Positions 34,701 through 44,827 are shown, counted from the stretch's first letter. The stretch: 64,000 nt of DNA from an uncultured Oscillospiraceae bacterium (GCA_934597585.1 CAKTSA010000002.1:1-64000); one strand, 5' to 3'. The notes: generated by a model from the sequence alone, not told the origin. Program-made: numbers and translations.

Positions 34701-34785
34701 AAGTTCCGGCGGCTTGAAGCCGCCGGAGCTTTCTTGTATGCAGTCAGGCCGCAAACCTTCTTGGCAATGAAATCGAAGATTTCAT
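34701..34785 (-). other. Intra-operon hairpins 2 (between fhs and fchA)
   Basis: AAGTTCCGGCGGC...GCCGCCGGAGCTT (34701-34731, 13 bp, one G-T wobble), followed on the minus strand by a pyrimidine-rich stretch. A second stem, GCATGAAATC-like, lies at about 34758-34785. The 142-base gap contains no gene. Confidence 0.6.
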
Positions 34786-34794
34786 GCCAGCTTT

Positions 34795-36603
34795 TTAGAA
34801 CAGGCCGCTGACCTTACCGGTCTCGGTGTCCACGTCGATGCGGCGATAAGCGGGGTTGGCCGCGGTGCCGGGCATCATGGAGATGGTGCCGGCCATGGGG
34901 CACAGGAACTTGGCGCCGCCGTACTCCAGGATGTCGCGGATGGCCAGACGCCAGCCGGTGGGCACGCCCTTCTTGGCGGGATCGTCGGACAGGGACAGGT
35001 GGGTCTTCACCATCATGGTGCAGTAATCCTTGTATTTGGGATCGGTCTCGAAGCGCTTGGCCTTCTCCACCGCCAGCGGCGCCCAATCCACGCCGTCCGC
35101 GCCGTAGACCTCCTTGGCGATCAGCTCAACGCGCTGACGCAGGGGCATATCCAGATCGTACAGGAACTTGACCTCCACGGGCTCCTCGCAGGCCTCCACA
35201 ACAGTCTTGGCCAGCTCGATGGCACCCTCGCCGCCGAAGCGCCAATGGTTGGACTCGGCGCAGCGGACGCCCTTCTCCTTGCACAGCTTCTTCAGCAGCG
35301 CGATCTCGGCGTCGGTATCGGTGTAGAAGCGGTTGATGCAAACCACGGGGTTGATGCCGGACTTCTTGATGGTGTTCACGTGGTGGAACAGGTTGCAGGT
35401 GCCCTTCTCCAGCAGCTCCAGGTTCTCCTCGGTGTACTCCTTGGGCAGGGGGGCGCCGGGGGTGACCTTCGGGCCGCCGCCGTGCATCTTCAGGGCGCGG
35501 ACGGTGGCAACCAACACGGACACGTTGGGGGTCAGGCCGCTCAGGCGGGTCTTCACGTTCCAGAACTTCTCAAAGCCGATGTCGGCGGCGAAGCCGGACT
35601 CGGTGACGTGGTAGTCAAACAGCTTCAGGGCCAGACGGTCGGCGATGACAGAGGACTGGCCGATGGCGATGTTGGCGAAGGGGCCGGCGTGGACCAGAAC
35701 AGGCTGGTGCTCCACGGAGTAGCACATGGTGGGGTTGATGGTGTTGCGCATCCAGGCGGTCATAGCGCCGGCAACCTCCAAATCCTCGCAGGTGACGGGC
35801 TCGCCGCTGCGGGAGTAAGCCACAACGATCTTGCCGATACGCTCGCGCAGGTCCTTCAGGTCGCGGGCCACAGCCAGGATGGCCATCAGCTCGGAGCCCA
35901 CGGCGATGCCGAACTTGGACTCCATCATGAAGCCGTCCAGACGGCCGCCGATGCCGATGATGATGTTGCGCAGGCCCTGGGCGCAGAAGTCCATGACCCA
36001 GCCCATCTCAATGCGCTTGGGATCGATGTCCAGACGCTTCAGGCCCTTGGCGGCCAGCCACTCGTCGTTGTTGTTGCGCTCGTGCTGCATACGGGCGTTC
36101 AGGGCCACCATGGCCAGGTTGTGGGCGTTCATGATGTCGTTGATGTCGCCGGTCAGACCCAGAGAGAACTCGGTCATGGGCATCAGCAGGGCGTTGCCGC
36201 CGCCGGCAGCGGTACCCTTCACGTTCATGGTGGGGCCGCCGGAGGGCTGACGCAGGGCGCCGCCCACGTTCAGGCCCAGCTTGCCCAGACCCTCGATCAG
36301 GCCCAGAGACACGGTGGACTTACCCTCGCCGAAGGGGGTGGGGGTGATGGCGGTCACTTCGATGAACTTGCCGTCGGGCTTATCCTTCAGGCGGTTCATG
36401 ACCTTGATGAAGTCGATCTTGGGGGTCTTGCCATAGGGGATGATCTCCTCAGGCAGCAGGCCCAGCTTCTCGCGGAAGTAATCCACGGGGGGCAGTGCCT
36501 TCTCCGCTTCCTCTGCGATCTGCCAATCCTTGTAGATGGTGGGATCCAGCGTCACGTGGCCGTTGGCGTCTACATACTTGCCGTCTTTGAATTCGATTGC
36601 CAT
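34795..36603 (-). CDS. fhs: Formate-tetrahydrofolate ligase
   Basis: A 602-residue enzyme that activates formate with ATP to 10-formyl-THF, the entry of the methyl branch. The P-loop-like [14 protein letters not shown], the substrate block [20 protein letters not shown] and the C-terminal [15 protein letters not shown] are clear. It is about 45 residues longer than the typical 557, with an extended N-terminus. Fhs is the most used marker of acetogenesis but also serves other C1 roles. Here it stands in an operon with acs genes. Confidence 0.96.
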   Translation of the reverse strand: MAIEFKDGKYVDANGHVTLDPTIYKDWQIAEEAEKALPPVDYFREKLGLLPEEIIPYGKTPKIDFIKVMNRLKDKPDGKFIEVTAITPTPFGEGKSTVSLGLIEGLGKLGLNVGGALRQPSGGPTMNVKGTAAGGGNALLMPMTEFSLGLTGDINDIMNAHNLAMVALNARMQHERNNNDEWLAAKGLKRLDIDPKRIEMGWVMDFCAQGLRNIIIGIGGRLDGFMMESKFGIAVGSELMAILAVARDLKDLRERIGKIVVAYSRSGEPVTCEDLEVAGAMTAWMRNTINPTMCYSVEHQPVLVHAGPFANIAIGQSSVIADRLALKLFDYHVTESGFAADIGFEKFWNVKTRLSGLTPNVSVLVATVRALKMHGGGPKVTPGAPLPKEYTEENLELLEKGTCNLFHHVNTIKKSGINPVVCINRFYTDTDAEIALLKKLCKEKGVRCAESNHWRFGGEGAIELAKTVVEACEEPVEVKFLYDLDMPLRQRVELIAKEVYGADGVDWAPLAVEKAKRFETDPKYKDYCTMMVKTHLSLSDDPAKKGVPTGWRLAIRDILEYGGAKFLCPMAGTISMMPGTAANPAYRRIDVDTETGKVSGLF

Positions 36604-36679
36604 GGTTTTTCCTCCTTGTTATCCTCAGGGTGTCCCTGAAATGATGTATCTCTTTCTCGGCGTCCCTTTACGCCGTAGA

Positions 36680-37621
36680 TCACTCGGTAACTTGAGCGCT
36701 GCGGCGCACCACCTCAGTGGCCTTGTCCCGCAGCATCTGCTGGCGGACGACGGTCAGGAAACCGTTGTCGAAATAGGGCTTGAGATCCTCGGCGCTCATG
36801 TGGTTGTCAGCGCAGATGCGCTCAATGGCGGCGTTCATCTCCTCGTCGGTGACGGTCAGGTTCTCCAGCTGGGCGATTTTTTCCACCGCCTTCTGGGTGC
36901 GGAAGGCCTCCAACGCGTCGGGCCGCATATCCTGGCGCAGCTTCTTCTCGTCGCTGCCGGTGAACTGGCAATAGGCCTCCAGCGTCAGCCCCTTCTGGGC
37001 CAGCTGGGCGGTCAGGGTCTCCATCTGGGCCTCCACCATGCGGTCCAGCTCCTCGTCGGTGGGCTGCTCCTCCACAGTGGCGGCGGCCTGATGCATCAGC
37101 TGCCAGCGCAGCTCCTGCTCGGCCCGCTCGTTGTAGTAGTCCTGCAATGCCTTGCCCATGTTCTCGCGCATCTGCTCCATGGTCTCGCACTGGCCGATCT
37201 CCTTGGCGAAGGTGTCGTCCAGCTGATAGCTGTCATGGCTGCGGATCTCGTGGATGTGGCAGCGGAACTCGGCGTTCTTGCCCGCCAGCTCCGGGGCGTG
37301 ATACTCGGTGGGGAACGTGACGGTGACGGTCACATCGTCGCCGATGTTGGCGCCCACCAGCTGCTCCTCAAAGCCGGGGATAAACATGCCGCTGCCCAGG
37401 GTCAGGGTCTGCATCTGGGCGGTGCCGCCGGGGAACTGGACGCCCTCGGAAAAGCCGGCGTAGTCCAGCACCAGCTCATCGCCCACCGCCGCGGCCCGTC
37501 CGGTGATGGGGACAATGCGGGGGTTGGCCTGCAGCAGCCGCTGCAGCTGGCGCTCAATGTCTTCAGCCGTCGCCGTCACGTGCTCCAGCTTGCCCTGCAG
37601 GTTCAGATAGGTAAAACTCAT
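36680..37621 (-). CDS. Trigger-factor-like peptidyl-prolyl isomerase lacking the ribosome domain
   Basis: A 313-residue protein: residues 45-125 form an FKBP-type domain (VGDELVLDYAGFSEGVQFPGG...GFEEQLVGANIGD), and 130-313 the alpha-helical chaperone arms typical of trigger factor (tig C-domain). The N-terminal ribosome-binding domain with its GFRKGK-type loop is absent, and trigger factor is normally about 430 residues. The gene lies between fhs and DUF3786, so a dedicated folding role for the pathway proteins is possible, but only by position. Confidence 0.75.
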   Translation of the reverse strand: MSFTYLNLQGKLEHVTATAEDIERQLQRLLQANPRIVPITGRAAAVGDELVLDYAGFSEGVQFPGGTAQMQTLTLGSGMFIPGFEEQLVGANIGDDVTVTVTFPTEYHAPELAGKNAEFRCHIHEIRSHDSYQLDDTFAKEIGQCETMEQMRENMGKALQDYYNERAEQELRWQLMHQAAATVEEQPTDEELDRMVEAQMETLTAQLAQKGLTLEAYCQFTGSDEKKLRQDMRPDALEAFRTQKAVEKIAQLENLTVTDEEMNAAIERICADNHMSAEDLKPYFDNGFLTVVRQQMLRDKATEVVRRSAQVTE

Positions 37622-37626
37622 GCTTT

Positions 37627-38250
37627 TTATTTCCTTTTCATCTCTTGTCGGATGGCGGAGATGAGAATATCCCCCGCCACCACGCGGTCCTCCGCCGAGA
37701 ATCCGCCGGCGAAGTTGTCAGAATACAGGATCTGGCTGGAGGGCGGGAATTCCTCGTCCCCGGCGTAGATCATGATCTGCATCCGGTAGCCCCCCAGAAA
37801 CGCGAAGCCATAGCCCGCGTCCCCGTGGGACAGCTTTTCTCCGCCCATCCGCTCACAGGCGGCGGCGAAGGCAGGCACCTGGGTGCCGAAGGTAAACGCC
37901 GCCCGCGTCAGGCAGCGGCCCGTATAGGGCGTGATGTACAGCTCGCCCCAGGGCATCTCCCGGAAGGTCTTATAGCCCAGCGACAGCGCCGCCTGCTTCC
38001 CCTCCAGCAGATACCGCAGCAAAAAGGTCTGGCAGGGCAGGTTCGTCAGCGCGAACGCGTCCTCCCGGTCCGCCGTGATGGCGTATTCCGGCCAGGCGAT
38101 CCGATAGGTGCTGTTCAGCAGCCGCACCGTAAACCGGCCGTCCTCGAAGGACACTCCACAGCGCTTTGCCGCCTCCTGTGGGTCAAGCTTCTCAAACAGT
38201 GCCAGATAGTGGGAAAACGGCACTTCTTCCTTGTTGTTTTGTATCTCCAT
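37627..38250 (-). CDS. DUF3786 protein
   Basis: A 207-residue soluble protein of DUF3786 type (FSHYLALFEKLDPQEAAKRCGVSFE, and toward the end FLGGYRMQIMIYAGDEEFPPSSQILYSDN). The family is found next to corrinoid protein and CODH/ACS genes and has no proven activity. It lies 3 bases downstream of the corrinoid reactivator stop and 5 bases upstream of the trigger-factor-like start, so all three are one transcript. Confidence 0.75.
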   Translation of the reverse strand: MEIQNNKEEVPFSHYLALFEKLDPQEAAKRCGVSFEDGRFTVRLLNSTYRIAWPEYAITADREDAFALTNLPCQTFLLRYLLEGKQAALSLGYKTFREMPWGELYITPYTGRCLTRAAFTFGTQVPAFAAACERMGGEKLSHGDAGYGFAFLGGYRMQIMIYAGDEEFPPSSQILYSDNFAGGFSAEDRVVAGDILISAIRQEMKRK

Positions 38251-38253
38251 CGG

Positions 38254-40185
38254 TCACTCCTGTACGCTGGACGGGAACAGCTCCTTGTTGGTATGGGGCA
38301 GGAAGCAGGCCGCCACGAATTCCTCCATGTACTTCGGCTCGGTGGACAGCTCCAGATAGGTCATGTTGCTGGCCAGCTCGTGAACTTTCTCCTCCGCCGC
38401 GTTGGACAGCACCAGCGCGTAAGCGCCCGCCAGCGAGGAGTTGCCGATATACTGGAACAGTTCACGATCCACATCCGGGAACATGCCGATGCGCACGGCG
38501 TTCTCCATGTTGATGCCGCTGCCGATGCCGCCCGCCACGTAGATATGCTCCAGCACGGACACGTCCATGTCCAGGGAGGACAGCATGATGTGAATAGCGG
38601 AGAAGATGGCACCCTTGGCCCGGATGAAGCACTCGATGTCCACCTCGGTGATGGCGATCTCCCGCCCCGTGTCGCTCTCGTTGCTGAAGGCCAGCACGTA
38701 GCGGCCCATGCCGTGCTCATCCCGGAGGATGCGGCGGTTCTCCCGCACAAAGTGTCCCTTGGCGGAGATGGCGGAGGTGCGGTACAGCTCGGCGATCACG
38801 TCGATGATGCCGCTGCCGCAGATGCCCACCGGCTTCTGGCCCTCCTTACCCACGATAGACAACGTGGGCTCCAGCGTCTCCCGGTCGATGGTCACGGCCT
38901 CCACCGCGCCGTCAGTGGCCCGCATGCCGCAGGAGATGTCGCCGCCCTCAAAGGCGGGGCCTGCGGAACAGGCGCAGGACATCATGAAGTCCCGGTTGCC
39001 GAACACGATCTCGCCGTTGGTGCCAAGGTCGATGAACAGCGAGAACTCGTCCTTGTCCCAGATGCGGCTGGTCAGCGTGCCGGCGGTGATATCGCCGCCT
39101 ACGTAGGAGCCGATGTTGGGGGCCAGCACCACTTTCGCATCGGGGTTGGCCACAAAGCGGATATCTCCGGCCTTCAGACCGTCCCAGTGGAAGAAGGTGG
39201 GAATGTAGGGCTCCATCCGCACAGGATCGGCGTCCACGCCCAGCAGCAGATGGTTCATGGTGGTGTTGGAGGCCACGCAGCACCGCAGGATGCGGTCGGC
39301 GTCCACCTTGGCGCTGGCGCACAGCGCCCGGGTCAGGGGCTGCAGCGTCTCCTCCACAATGGCCTTCTGCAGCCGCTCCACGCCGCCCTTCCGACCCTGC
39401 TCTACGATGCGGTTGATGACGTCCGCGCCGTAGCGGATCTGGCCGTTGCCGCCGCTGCCCTTGGCCAGCAGCCTACCGGTTTTCAGATCGGTGATCACCG
39501 CCGAAACGGTGGTGGTGCCGATGTCGATGGCCAGGCCGCACATAGGCTGGGGCTCATTGGCATTCCGCACGTCCATGGCCTGGAACACGCCGTCTTTCAG
39601 CGTTCCCGCCACGGCCACGTGGAAGCCGCTCTGGCGCAGCACCCGTGCCAGCTTATGTACCGTGGGATAACTCAGGCACACCTTTTCGCAGCCCAGCGCC
39701 GCCTCCAGCGCCATGGTCAGCCGCTCGGTATCGGGCATGGTGTCCTCCAGCGTGGGCTCCTCCATGGTGACCTCCGTCTCCACAAAGTCGTTGCTGAAAT
39801 CCACCCCCGCCGCCTTCAGATCCTCCTCCAGCCGGGTGAAGATGGCCACCTCCTCGCCGGTGGACAGATCGGCGGTCTTCATGCGGCTCTGATAGGCCGA
39901 GGCAATGTCCGGCACCATCACCGTCACGTCGGAGCTCACCTTGCTGGCGCAGCTGAGGCGCCAACCGGCGGCGTAGTCCTCATCGGTGATGTGGCTGGTC
40001 TGCAGGCCCTCCACGGTGCCCTCCAGCAGCTTCACGCGGCACTTGCCGCAGGAGCCGTTGCCGGAGCAGGGCGCGTCGATGGCTACGTTGGCAGCGCGTG
40101 CCGTTTCCAGCAGCGTTTCGCCGGGCGCGGCGGTGGCCGTCACCGGCGTCGCGCCGTTTTCAAAGGTAAAGATGACCTGATACAT
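38254..40185 (-). CDS. acsV: Reductive activator of the corrinoid protein (RACo)
   Basis: A 643-residue protein. The N-terminal plant-type [2Fe-2S] domain has Cys40, Cys46 and Cys49 (APCSGNGSCGKC) with a fourth cysteine in RLSCAS. The rest is the ASKHA-fold activator domain, with GLAIDIGTTTVSAVI near residue 215 and the glycine-rich FIDLGTNGEIV and YVAGGIGSG. RACo uses ATP to reduce inactive Co(II) of the corrinoid Fe-S protein to Co(I). I start at the ATG at 40185 following AAGGAGA. It lies between acsB and DUF3786. Confidence 0.9.
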   Translation of the reverse strand: MYQVIFTFENGATPVTATAAPGETLLETARAANVAIDAPCSGNGSCGKCRVKLLEGTVEGLQTSHITDEDYAAGWRLSCASKVSSDVTVMVPDIASAYQSRMKTADLSTGEEVAIFTRLEEDLKAAGVDFSNDFVETEVTMEEPTLEDTMPDTERLTMALEAALGCEKVCLSYPTVHKLARVLRQSGFHVAVAGTLKDGVFQAMDVRNANEPQPMCGLAIDIGTTTVSAVITDLKTGRLLAKGSGGNGQIRYGADVINRIVEQGRKGGVERLQKAIVEETLQPLTRALCASAKVDADRILRCCVASNTTMNHLLLGVDADPVRMEPYIPTFFHWDGLKAGDIRFVANPDAKVVLAPNIGSYVGGDITAGTLTSRIWDKDEFSLFIDLGTNGEIVFGNRDFMMSCACSAGPAFEGGDISCGMRATDGAVEAVTIDRETLEPTLSIVGKEGQKPVGICGSGIIDVIAELYRTSAISAKGHFVRENRRILRDEHGMGRYVLAFSNESDTGREIAITEVDIECFIRAKGAIFSAIHIMLSSLDMDVSVLEHIYVAGGIGSGINMENAVRIGMFPDVDRELFQYIGNSSLAGAYALVLSNAAEEKVHELASNMTYLELSTEPKYMEEFVAACFLPHTNKELFPSSVQE

Positions 40186-40211
40186 ATCGTTCTCCTTGGG
40201 GTCGCGTTTCT

Positions 40212-40241
40212 CTGTGGGGGCGGCGTGGGCCGCCCCCACAG
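40212..40241 (-). other. Intra-operon GC-rich hairpin 3
   Basis: CTGTGGGGGCGGC-GTGG-GCCGCCCCCACAG, a 13-bp perfect stem in the 66-base gap between acsB and acsV. There is no U tract on either side. Confidence 0.65.
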
Positions 40242-40251
40242 CAGGGATTGG

Positions 40252-42387
40252 TTACATCAGGGGCTCCATGCCCAGCACAGGATGGTTCTTCTCCGTCAGG
40301 AAGTTCATCAGCTCGTCGCAGTCGGTGCAGATGGTCTCGTCAGCGACCATATCGCTGAAGTTGTCGATGCCATACAGCTCCTTGGCGGTCTTGTTGAGCC
40401 GCTCCGCCACGTCGTCCTTCAGCTCCTTGGGCATCCACACGATACGCTCGATGCCGCCCTCGGCGTGAATGAACTTCTTGGAGGCGATGAAGTGGCGGCC
40501 ATGGCCCATATAGCCGGGAGTCTGAACGCCGCCGCCGGTACAAGAGGCCAGCTCGCCGAAGGTCATGCCCACGGGGGTGGTGCCGCTGTACTCGCGGTTC
40601 ACCACGATGAAGCCGTTGGACATGGGCTCGATGCCGCAGATGCACTCGAAGCAGCCGCAGGAGGTCATGGGATCCTCCAGGATGGAGTACAGGGTCACGG
40701 ACTCCACCGCGCCGTGGGTGGCGTTCTTCACCATCTCGTTGACGGACTCATAGGAGCCGGTGCGCTCGTCCAGACAGCCGGTCTTCTCGATGGGCTGGGA
40801 CGGGCCGTTGGGGTTCAGCTCATAGGTGGCCTTGGCATCCAGCCAAGACACCGCGCCGCACAGACCCAGACGCTCAGGCGTCACCACGCAGCAGTGGGCG
40901 GGCGCGAAGGACTGGCACAGGATGCAGGTATAGAACTGATCCACCGACTCGTCGGACATAGAGGCCAGACGGTCGTCACGCATGTTGTAGCGGGGCATTG
41001 CCTGCTCCTCCAGCAGCTTCTTGGTCTCGGCCGGGTCGGTGATCAGGGTGATCTGGCACTTATCCACCACCGTGTCGAACTCGTCCATGATCATGTGGTA
41101 CAGCACCTCGCCGAAGTCCTTCATCCGCAGGCCCTTTTCAAAGGCGTCGTTGGACACGCGAACACGCAGCAGGTTCCGCTGGCCGGTGTGCATCACGCCC
41201 TCCATGTAGTTGAACCAGGCGTGGATCTTACGCTCGATGACAGACTCGAAGTCCGCCTGCATCTTCTTGCCGTACACCTCGATAAAGGTGCCCATGGCAT
41301 ATTCCAGATCGCCGGAGTCGATGTCCGGGCCGATGAGGGTGATCTTGTGATCCTCCACCTCTTCGGCGTCCTTCATCAGCACCAACTCGCAGGTGGGATT
41401 CTTGGCGGACCAGAACTCGGCCTTCACGTCCGCCTTGCGGATGATCTCACCCTCGAACGCGGCGGAGAAGGCCACGGGGATGGGCAGATCCTTGGACTTG
41501 ATCTTGATGTTCCGCAGCTCCAGAGAGCGCTTCACAGTCTCGCCGTGATCCAGCACGGACTCCAGCGCACCGGGCACCTGATTTTCGCCCAGGTCGATGT
41601 CCACCACCACGGGGAAGCCCAGGGCGATGGCGCCGGCACCGGCGGAGACCACCACACTGTCGATGGCGCCGAAGGTGTTGACGAAAGCGGGCACGCGCTC
41701 CTTGGTATAGGCCAGCAGGCCGGGCAGATCGCCGGGCTGCACGTTGCCGAAGATCAGCGCCGCGCGGATGGCCACGGTGACCACGTGGATCACGGCGGTC
41801 ACGTCATGACCCAGAGGGATCACGCGGAACTCCAGGCCCATCTTCACGCCGCCCTCGGCGCACTGCTCGATGACGTCGCCCACCATAAAGGTCATGATGC
41901 CCTTGGACTGATAGTCCTTGACCACCTTCACCACGTCCTCGGGATTCTCCGCCTTGCCCAGCACCACGGCCACGCCGGGGATATCGCCGGTGACCAGGGG
42001 CACGCCCAGGGAGCGGATGATGGGATCGGGCACAAAGCCGATGCCGGGAACAGTGGCTTCCTCGTAGGCGCCCTTGGGCTCCACAAACTTCAGGCCCTCG
42101 ATGATCTCAGCGCCCACAGCGGTGGCAAGACCGGCGTTCAGCGCCTGGCCCAGGTCCTCCTGGTTGGTGATCAGGCTCTTCAGCACGCCCACGCAGGCGG
42201 GCAGGTCGCCCAGTGTCTTCACCTTCACGCCGGTGGCGGCGTAAATGGTGGGGAAGAAATACGCGGTATCAGGAAATGCGATCTCCTTGTCTGCGCCGTA
42301 CTTGGCGATCGCGTCGTTGACGGCACCCTCCGTCAGGCCGGCCACGGCGTTGGAACCACCATAGATCAGGTCGGTCAATACGCTCAT
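40252..42387 (-). CDS. acsB: Acetyl-CoA synthase, first copy
   Basis: A 711-residue acetyl-CoA synthase that joins CO, the methyl group from the corrinoid protein and CoA. All A-cluster ligands are present: Cys488, Cys491, Cys500 and Cys510 in FYTCILCQSFAPAHCC...GLCGAVSW, and Cys577 and Cys579 in MTSCGCFECI. Compared with the roughly 730 residues of Moorella AcsB it is slightly short at the N-terminus. It lies downstream of acsC-acsE and upstream of acsV. A second acsB lies at 51766-53895; the two share most motifs but clearly differ throughout. Confidence 0.95.
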   Translation of the reverse strand: MSVLTDLIYGGSNAVAGLTEGAVNDAIAKYGADKEIAFPDTAYFFPTIYAATGVKVKTLGDLPACVGVLKSLITNQEDLGQALNAGLATAVGAEIIEGLKFVEPKGAYEEATVPGIGFVPDPIIRSLGVPLVTGDIPGVAVVLGKAENPEDVVKVVKDYQSKGIMTFMVGDVIEQCAEGGVKMGLEFRVIPLGHDVTAVIHVVTVAIRAALIFGNVQPGDLPGLLAYTKERVPAFVNTFGAIDSVVVSAGAGAIALGFPVVVDIDLGENQVPGALESVLDHGETVKRSLELRNIKIKSKDLPIPVAFSAAFEGEIIRKADVKAEFWSAKNPTCELVLMKDAEEVEDHKITLIGPDIDSGDLEYAMGTFIEVYGKKMQADFESVIERKIHAWFNYMEGVMHTGQRNLLRVRVSNDAFEKGLRMKDFGEVLYHMIMDEFDTVVDKCQITLITDPAETKKLLEEQAMPRYNMRDDRLASMSDESVDQFYTCILCQSFAPAHCCVVTPERLGLCGAVSWLDAKATYELNPNGPSQPIEKTGCLDERTGSYESVNEMVKNATHGAVESVTLYSILEDPMTSCGCFECICGIEPMSNGFIVVNREYSGTTPVGMTFGELASCTGGGVQTPGYMGHGRHFIASKKFIHAEGGIERIVWMPKELKDDVAERLNKTAKELYGIDNFSDMVADETICTDCDELMNFLTEKNHPVLGMEPLM

Positions 42388-42485
42388 AATATTGATCCTC
42401 CTCTATCACATAAATTTATGGAATACGCAGAATATGCAACACTTTCTCCCCCCGACTCAATACGGAGAGAGATGCCGGGGATGCA

Positions 42486-42522
42486 ACTTTTCCCGCCGCC
42501 GCGATGCGGCGGCGGGAAAAGT
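42486..42522 (-). other. Intra-operon GC-rich hairpin 4
   Basis: A 17-bp perfect stem (arms 42486-42502 and 42506-42522; ACTTTTCCCGCCGCCGC with loop GAT) directly after acsC-acsE. There is no U tract on the minus strand. The 144-base gap to acsB holds no gene. Confidence 0.7.
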
Positions 42523-42531
42523 GATAGTTTT

Positions 42532-44805
42532 TTACTCGTCCAGATAGCTGTCGGAATACAGCACGTGGTTCTTGAAGATGTCGCAGGACTTGATGGTCTC
42601 CATCAGCCGCAGGTCGTTGGGGTTGACGATAGCGGAGGTCAGACCCTGCATCATGGCCATGGCCACCAGCGTGGAGTCCAGGATGGGACGGACAGCCTTG
42701 GGGGCGCCGTTGGAGTTATTGGACAGACCACCGGTGGACTTCAGACCCTCGTCGGCGAACATCTTGATGGCGTTCAGCACGTCCATCTGCTTATCCTGCA
42801 TGCCCTTGACCACCAGGAACAGGGGGTCAAACCACAGGTCGGAAGCGTCCATGCCCAGGCTCAGGCCGCGCTCCAGCATGTGGTGGCAGTGCATCATGCG
42901 CTCCTCGTTGTCCTTGGCGATACCGTCGGCGGAGCACAGGGCGATGACGATGGCGTCGTTGGCCGCCGCCAGATCGATGTTGGAGATACGGGAGCCGGCA
43001 TCGGCGGAGTTGACGATGGGCTTGCCGTTGGTGCGGTTATACACGTGGATACCGGCCTCGATAGCCTTCTTGTTAGCGGTATCCAGGGCCAGAGGCACGT
43101 TGTTGAAGTTCTCCTGCAGCAGCTTGACCGCCCAGGTCATCAGCTCAGGGCCGTTGGACTCGGCAGGGCCGATGTTGACATCCAGATAGGTGGCGCCGGC
43201 CTTGATCTGCTCGGCGGCACGCTTCAGGATGGGCTCGGGATTCATGGTGTTCATGGCCTCGCGGATCACGGGGCTGATGCAGTGGATGCGCTCGCCGATG
43301 GTGACGAACTTGGGGGAGTTGGGGTCACGCTGCTTGTAGGTAACGCCCATGTCCACCACGTCGATCTTGGGGATGGACAGCGCGATCTTCTCGAAGTCCA
43401 GCGGCGCGTCTGCGTCCACCACCTTCTTCTCCTCGGCGGGCTTCTTGGAGGCGGCCACGGCCTCGGCGGCCTTGATGTACTCGCCGTCCCGCAGGTACTT
43501 CACCAGCTCCACGGCCTCGCGGGTACCCACCACCACGTTCCAGTCGGGCAGCTTATCCTGAATGTCGCCCTTCATCACGGCGGCCTTGCCGGGGATGATC
43601 AGGGTGCGGTTGTTGATCTTGCCGGCGATATCGTACTCATCGAAGAACTTCTTGATGGAGCCGGAGGAGAACTTACCGGCGGCCCACGCGGTCAGCACGG
43701 ACATACCGGACGCATCGGTGATCAGCAGGTTGATGGGCACCTTGGAGCGCTCCAGCTCGCCGGACACCAGGAAGTAGGTCAGGGCGAAGTCCACCGTCAG
43801 GGCGCAGGGATCGTCGGGAGTAGCGCCGTTGATGGGATAGATGCCCGGCTCCACCTTCATGGGCTTCTGAGGATCGGTGAACACGTTCTGGCGCAGGCCG
43901 TACAGCGGCAGGGCCTCGGCATAGCGCATGGTTTCCATCACCACGATGGAGCCGTACTTCATGGTGAACACGGAGGCCAGGGCGGTCTCCATATGCACGT
44001 CGCCCTTGCACAGCTTGGCCAGGTTGACGATAGAGGGATAGCCGAAGGTACGGTCGCCGTCCTTCAGGGCGGTGCGGCGCACCAGCACGGCGTTGGCGAA
44101 GGTCTCCTTGATGGTAGCGCCGGTCACGTCGATGACCAGGTTCTTGTTCTCCAGCTTCTCCAGGGCGGCCACGGTGTCGTGGAGCTCCGCCAGATCAGCG
44201 CCCTTGACGCCCAGCACCACACCGGCCTCCACAGCCAGGGCGCTCATGGCCTCGTAGTTGTCCTTATTGGCGCCGTTCAGCACGGGCTTGGTGCCGCCGA
44301 TGGCGGCCAGGGCCAGCTTGGCGTTGTCCACGCTGTCGGTGTCGATGATGACGGCACGCTCGGTGGCGGCAGCCTTCTTGCACAGCTCGGCCAGACGGGC
44401 GCCGTCGCCGCCGTCATGGACCAGCAGGAACTCCACATACTCACGCTCGCCGATACGCTCGTAATCCACCGCCTTCATCTCGGCGATCTTGGCGTCCACA
44501 GCGGCGTCGTCCATGCAGGTGCACAGGGACACGGCAAAGCGGTTGCGGTTGACGAAGGTCTTCTCATGACGCATCATGACGGTCTCGCCGCCCAGCTTCA
44601 TGCCGCCCACCTCGATGGCCTTCATGGGGGGCGCGGTGGCCTCGCTCAGCAGGGCGATGGCCTCATCGGACATATAGGGGCACTTCTCGATGGGCAGAGC
44701 GCCCTGGGCCACCTTCATGCAGAATGCCATACAGGTGGGAACGCCGCACTCCTTGCAGTTCTTCTTGGGAGACAGCTTGAAAATATCTAAACCTTTAACA
44801 GCCAT
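42532..44805 (-). CDS. acsC: Fused corrinoid Fe-S protein large subunit and methyl-THF methyltransferase (AcsC-AcsE)
   Basis: One 757-residue frame. Residues 1-60 hold the AcsC [4Fe-4S] motif (NCKECGVPTC...EKCPYM). The TIM barrel follows to about 310 and the B12-binding domain to about 450. A linker of about 45 residues, rich in Ala, Lys and Glu, leads to residues 500-757, which match AcsE: VTIGERIHCIS, YLDVNIGPAE, PLALDTANKKAIEAG, PIVNSADAG and GGLSNNSNGAP are its folate-barrel signatures. In known acetogens acsC and acsE are separate genes. The fusion would tether methyl donor and acceptor. acsD lies just upstream. Confidence 0.9.
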   Translation of the reverse strand: MAVKGLDIFKLSPKKNCKECGVPTCMAFCMKVAQGALPIEKCPYMSDEAIALLSEATAPPMKAIEVGGMKLGGETVMMRHEKTFVNRNRFAVSLCTCMDDAAVDAKIAEMKAVDYERIGEREYVEFLLVHDGGDGARLAELCKKAAATERAVIIDTDSVDNAKLALAAIGGTKPVLNGANKDNYEAMSALAVEAGVVLGVKGADLAELHDTVAALEKLENKNLVIDVTGATIKETFANAVLVRRTALKDGDRTFGYPSIVNLAKLCKGDVHMETALASVFTMKYGSIVVMETMRYAEALPLYGLRQNVFTDPQKPMKVEPGIYPINGATPDDPCALTVDFALTYFLVSGELERSKVPINLLITDASGMSVLTAWAAGKFSSGSIKKFFDEYDIAGKINNRTLIIPGKAAVMKGDIQDKLPDWNVVVGTREAVELVKYLRDGEYIKAAEAVAASKKPAEEKKVVDADAPLDFEKIALSIPKIDVVDMGVTYKQRDPNSPKFVTIGERIHCISPVIREAMNTMNPEPILKRAAEQIKAGATYLDVNIGPAESNGPELMTWAVKLLQENFNNVPLALDTANKKAIEAGIHVYNRTNGKPIVNSADAGSRISNIDLAAANDAIVIALCSADGIAKDNEERMMHCHHMLERGLSLGMDASDLWFDPLFLVVKGMQDKQMDVLNAIKMFADEGLKSTGGLSNNSNGAPKAVRPILDSTLVAMAMMQGLTSAIVNPNDLRLMETIKSCDIFKNHVLYSDSYLDE

Positions 44806-44827
44806 TGTTTGCTTCCTCCTTTCCGCG

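Noticed and set aside
42419..42480. A peptide-coding leader between acsC-acsE and acsB
   Set aside because: No short frame with a ribosome site is present; only the hairpin stands out.
37645..44790. A 2381-codon open frame on the plus strand
   Set aside because: It is antisense to tig-like, DUF3786, acsV, acsB and acsC-acsE, crosses their gaps, and its product is a His/Gly/Gln/Leu/Val-rich sequence typical of the reverse frame of GC-rich genes. No ribosome site or domain supports it.
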